Source of the DNA: JBQTIM01 sp052388135
GTDB lineage: Bacteria; Elusimicrobiota; Elusimicrobia; FEN-1173
Assembly (NCBI GenBank): GCA_052388135.1
Contig: JBQTIM010000165.1
Location: 1-22,982, forward strand
Length of the DNA stretch: 22,982 bases
Direction of reading: 5' to 3'
Shown here: one piece after another, positions 22,464 through 22,982 of the stretch
Layout of the letters: every line of letters begins with the position of its first letter
Numbering within the stretch: the first letter of the stretch is position 1
Translations under genes and position numbers: made by a program
The notes under the pieces: generated by a model
Seen by the model: the letters and a program-made list of their open reading frames with translations, nothing else
Told to the model about the DNA's origin: nothing
Database searches by the model: none

Positions 22464-22754
22464 ATGCAAAAACAACCCTGCGTCTACATCCTTGCCGGCC
22501 GCCGCAATGGAACCCTCTATATCGGCGTCACATCGGATTTAGCGAAACGGATTTGGGAACACAAGAACGGCTTCGTTGAAGGTTTTACCAAACGCTACAA
22601 AGTCCACACGCTCGTCTGGTACGAGCTGAACCCGACCATGGAATCGGCTATAAGACGAGAAAAGGCCATAAAGGAATGGAAAAGACAGTGGAAGTTGGAA
22701 TTAATTGAACAGATGAATCCGAATTGGCAAGATTTTTCTGACGAGCTTATTTAA
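22464..22754 (+). CDS. Small single-domain GIY-YIG nuclease
   Basis: Predicted 96-residue endonuclease of the stand-alone GIY-YIG (YhbQ/UPF0213-like) family. Motifs: VYILAGRRNGTLYIGVT (the GIY and YIG strands), the helix with the conserved Arg (DLAKRIWEHKNG), TKRYKVHTLVWYE, and the C-terminal Glu-containing helix (AIRREKAIKEWKRQWK). ATG 22464 is preferred to GTG 22446, which lies inside repeat copy 2. Base composition is lower in GC than lysS or lolC on either side, consistent with acquisition. The cellular role of these small proteins is not settled; the palindromes next to it are candidate substrates. Confidence 0.9.
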   Translation: MQKQPCVYILAGRRNGTLYIGVTSDLAKRIWEHKNGFVEGFTKRYKVHTLVWYELNPTMESAIRREKAIKEWKRQWKLELIEQMNPNWQDFSDELI

Positions 22755-22757
22755 ACC

Positions 22758-22785
22758 CTGGACCCCGGCGTGCGCCGGGGTGACG
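22758..22785 (+). repeat. Palindromic repeat copy 3
   Basis: 28 bp: CTGG, stem ACCCCGGC (22762-22769), loop GTGC, GCCGGGGT (22774-22781), GACG. It starts three bases after the GIY-YIG stop codon, in the same orientation as copy 2, and could also serve as the gene's 3' hairpin. Confidence 0.88.
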
Positions 22786-22818
22786 GCCACGACCTAACAT
22801 GAGCAGCCAAAAATAAAA

Positions 22819-22982
22819 ATGTCCTTCGAACTCTTCCTTGCCAAACGCTACCTAAAGGGCTCCCGCCGCACGTGGGGGGGGAGTTTGACGTCGGCCATCG
22901 CCATCGGCGGGGTGGCTGTGGGGGTGGCGGCGCTCATCGCCACGCTGTCCGTCATGACGGGGTTCCGGGAGGACATACGCGC
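22819..22982 (+). CDS. lolC: Lipoprotein-releasing ABC transporter permease LolC/LolE, N-terminal fragment
   Basis: Cut by the right edge; 54 codons are visible. The start MSFELFLAKRYLKGSRRTWGG and the first membrane helix (LTSAIAIGGVAVGVAALIATLSVMTGF) match the N-terminus of LolC/LolE permeases (F-x-x-x-RYLxGRR...TLSVMxGF). The complex LolCDE extracts mature lipoproteins from the inner membrane and hands them to LolA. No Shine-Dalgarno is visible before ATG 22819; the leader is AT-rich. LolC and LolE cannot be told apart from this fragment. Its position after lysS is a recurring arrangement in diderm bacteria. Confidence 0.82.
   Translation, partial: MSFELFLAKRYLKGSRRTWGGSLTSAIAIGGVAVGVAALIATLSVMTGFREDIR

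Larger units (their letters stand above)
22424..22785 (+). mobile_element. Candidate palindrome-flanked GIY-YIG unit
   Basis: Two direct copies of the 28-bp palindrome bracket a GIY-YIG gene with only 12 and 3 bases between repeat and coding sequence. Just inside the repeats are inverted heptamers GTTTAAA (22451-22457) and TTTAAAC (22750-22756, containing the stop codon). The AT-rich gene contrasts with its GC-rich surroundings. Mobility is inferred; no target-site duplication could be shown. Confidence 0.5.

Noticed and set aside
22367..22785. CRISPR-like repeats
   Set aside because: Only three copies, in mixed orientation, strongly palindromic, with unequal spacings and a gene between two of them.

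Overview
This is a 23 kb stretch of a GC-rich, densely coded bacterial chromosome. Almost all genes run on the + strand, with short or overlapping junctions. The content is housekeeping and clearly Gram-negative (diderm): lptE (LPS assembly lipoprotein), lnt (lipoprotein N-acylation), lolC/E (lipoprotein release, cut by the right edge), murJ and secA. The orders leuS-lptE-holA and prfB-...-lysS-lolC are familiar from diderm bacteria. The phylum cannot be fixed from the sequence alone; nothing points to a phage or plasmid.

Layout. 1-6456: 3' part of dxs, tlyA, leuS, lptE, holA. 6594-6881: rpsT on the - strand, divergent from a response-regulator/nucleotide-cyclase fusion (7023-8174). 8290-10406: murJ and a Nudix hydrolase overlapping by ATGA. 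10531-12173: a shortened UvrC followed after 11 bases by a 104-residue alkyltransferase-type DNA-binding domain with an intact PCHRV motif. 12249-14291: a membrane-anchored GGDEF-EAL protein. 14367-14600: a cold-shock protein, then a hairpin-rich intergenic region. 14805-19064: secA and lnt. 19141-20269: prfB, encoded through a programmed +1 frameshift. 20348-22242: a stand-alone receiver protein and lysS. 22243-22818: an accessory patch with three copies of a 28-bp palindromic repeat, two of which closely bracket a small GIY-YIG nuclease gene. 22819 to the end: start of lolC/E.

The genes cover translation (leuS, lysS, prfB, rpsT, tlyA), replication and repair (holA, uvrC, alkyltransferase), envelope building (lptE, murJ, secA, lnt, lolC), isoprenoid supply (dxs) and second-messenger signalling (cyclase, GGDEF-EAL, receiver).

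Points worth a second look: the palindrome/GIY-YIG unit, with paired compensatory changes between repeat copies; near-identical extended -10 elements six bases before the start codons of secA and prfB, implying leaderless mRNAs; the compact UvrC beside a single-domain alkyltransferase; an lnt that lacks a conventional start codon for its first membrane helix; and a disturbed 5' end of dxs at the window edge.
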